From: Candidatus Krumholzibacteriia bacterium
GTDB lineage: Bacteria > Krumholzibacteriota > Krumholzibacteriia > LZORAL124-64-63
Length of the DNA: 7,013 nt
Assembly: GCA_014859985.1 (NCBI GenBank)
Contig: JACZKN010000416.1
Location: forward strand, 1 to 7,013
Reading direction: 5' to 3'
The notes beneath the pieces were generated by a model. It was not told where the DNA came from. It saw only the letters and a program-made list of their open reading frames with translations, and made no database searches. Shown here in pieces: positions 6,118 through 7,013 of the stretch. The position numbers and the translations under genes are program-made. Every line of letters begins with the position of its first letter. Positions within the stretch are counted from its first letter, which is position 1.

Positions 6118-7013
6118 GGTTCCTCCTTCGGTTCGGGGAGGGGCCGGTCCGGGTGACCCGGATCGGCCGCACGCTGCGGATGCTCCGGATGCAGGCGCGG
6201 CAGCACGCGGCGGCCGGCGCGGGCCAGGGGCGAGTCGGCTTCCGCGCGCGCCAGCGCCGCCGTGCCCCGCCCGGGGTCGGCGTGGTGCGCCAGCAGCTCG
6301 CGGGCGAACGCGCCGCTCTCGATCTCGGCCAGGATCGCCCGCAGGCGCTCCCTGACCGCGTCGTCGATCACCCGCGGCCCCCGGGTCAGCCCGCCGTAGG
6401 CCGCAGTACCGCTGATCCGCCGCCGCAGGCCGGCCAGGCCGTGGCGGTGGAGCAGGTCGGTGATCAGCTTCAGTTCGTGCACGCACTCGAAGTAGGCGTT
6501 CTCCTCGCCGTACCCCGCCTCGACCATGATGGCGAAGGCCGCTTTCACCAGTTCGATCACGCCCCCGCACAGCACCGCCTGCTCGCCGAACTGGTCGCTG
6601 ACGCACTCGGCGCCGAAGGTGGTGACGAAGCCGCCGCCCTGCAGGCAGCCCACGGCCAGGGCGTACGCCGCCGCCAGCTCCCAGGTTGCAGGCGGCGAAC
6701 CGTCCGTGACCGCCAGCAGTCCCGGCACGCCGCCGCCCTGGGCGTGGGCCGCCAGCAGCATGTCGCCCTGGCCCTTGGGGGCCACCAGGAAACAGGGCCG
6801 GCCGGGCTCGGGCACGACCTGGCCGAAGGCCACGGCGAAGCCGTGGGCGAAGCCCAGGGCCGCACCCGGCTGCAGGTGGGGAGCCACCTCGGCCGCATAG
6901 GCCGCGGCCATGGCCTCGTCCGGCAGCATGAGCATCACCACGTCGCCGGCGGCGACCGCGTCGGCCACCGGCAGCACCCGGCAGCCCTCGGCCCGGGCCA
7001 GGTCGCCCCGGGC
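6114..7013 (-). CDS. ilvC: Ketol-acid reductoisomerase homologue, class I-like (5' end outside window)
   Basis: Ketol-acid reductoisomerase converts acetohydroxy acids to dihydroxy acids with NADPH and Mg2+ in valine, leucine and isoleucine synthesis. The frame is open to the right edge: codons before the first GTG (6977) encode DLARAEGCRVL, matching the family, so the start and the NADP-binding glycine-rich loop lie outside. Counting from the edge, 299 aa are visible: the end of the Rossmann domain (DVVMLMLPDEAM, GFAHGF with His57), then VAPKGQG with Lys80, then the helical domain. The metal acids are kept: Asp140 and Glu144 in SDQFGEQ, and Glu176 and Glu180 in FECVHELKL, with Ser201 in RRISGTAAYG. 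Compared with the consensus I remember, VAPKGPG is VAPKGQG, the following His-x-Val-Arg is lost, and NTAEYGD is GTAAYGG. A proline-rich tail of about 26 residues ends the protein. It overlaps YIP1 by GTGA instead of lying beside other ilv/leu genes, so it may be either the housekeeping enzyme or a diverged paralogue. Confidence 0.85.
   Translation of the reverse strand, partial: ARGDLARAEGCRVLPVADAVAAGDVVMLMLPDEAMAAAYAAEVAPHLQPGAALGFAHGFAVAFGQVVPEPGRPCFLVAPKGQGDMLLAAHAQGGGVPGLLAVTDGSPPATWELAAAYALAVGCLQGGGFVTTFGAECVSDQFGEQAVLCGGVIELVKAAFAIMVEAGYGEENAYFECVHELKLITDLLHRHGLAGLRRRISGTAAYGGLTRGPRVIDDAVRERLRAILAEIESGAFARELLAHHADPGRGTAALARAEADSPLARAGRRVLPRLHPEHPQRAADPGHPDRPLPEPKEEP
6122..6127 (-). promoter_or_regulatory. 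Strong Shine-Dalgarno of the YIP1 gene, inside the end of the ilvC-like gene
   Basis: AGGAGG (within AAGGAGGA) on the minus strand ends four bases before the GTG at 6117. It lies in the last codons of the upstream gene, where it encodes part of the KEEP tail. It fixes the YIP1 start and indicates coupled translation across the GTGA junction. Confidence 0.7.

Noticed and set aside
4366..6156. Plus-strand open frame of 596 codons opposite the adaptor and YIP1 genes
   Set aside because: It spans two real minus-strand genes and their intergenic gap, changes composition midway, and has no recognisable domain. Its length is explained by the scarcity of stop codons at this GC content.
6118..6606. 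Longer N-terminal extension of the YIP1 frame (up to 163 extra codons)
   Set aside because: The extension is Arg/Gly/Pro-rich and lies within the ilvC-like gene in another frame. The GTG at 6117 has a strong Shine-Dalgarno and a GTGA overlap.

Overview
This is a very GC-rich window (strong G/C bias at third codon positions) with almost no non-coding DNA: 13 bases and 28 bases are the only gaps between genes. The envelope-spanning MacA-type adaptor with MacB-type permeases implies a Gram-negative cell plan. The secreted protein built from Ig-like, fibronectin III, carboxypeptidase-regulatory-like and metzincin-like domains is reminiscent of high-GC environmental lineages of the FCB/Krumholzibacteriota/Eisenbacteria or Gemmatimonadota/Myxococcota kind. 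The phylum is an inference and cannot be settled from this sequence alone.

Layout. Plus strand, 1-1543: the 3' part of a large gene for a modular secreted zinc metalloprotease, running in from beyond the left edge. Minus strand, 7013 down to 1557: one tightly packed transcription unit of five genes. In transcription order these are a ketol-acid reductoisomerase homologue (ilvC-like, its 5' end beyond the right edge), a five-segment YIP1-family membrane protein, a HlyD/MacA-type periplasmic adaptor, and two consecutive MacB/FtsX-type permeases without ATPase domains. The stop/start junctions are a GTGA overlap, a 28-base gap, an ATGA overlap and an 8-base overlap, so co-transcription and translational coupling are likely throughout. 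The two units converge, with 13 bases between their stop codons and no convincing terminator.

How the genes may work together. The adaptor and two permeases look like the core of a tripartite MacAB-like exporter in which the permeases could pair as a heterodimer. The ATP-binding subunit that such a machine needs is not encoded in this window. The YIP1 protein sits just ahead of the exporter and may be an accessory membrane factor. The ilvC-like gene is metabolically unrelated at face value, and several of its usually conserved motif residues differ although the metal-binding acids are kept. I see no RNA genes, CRISPR array, insertion sequence or attachment site. I did not find a clearly new system; the most unusual points are the missing ATPase, the ilvC-YIP1-exporter linkage and the atypical zinc motif of the protease.
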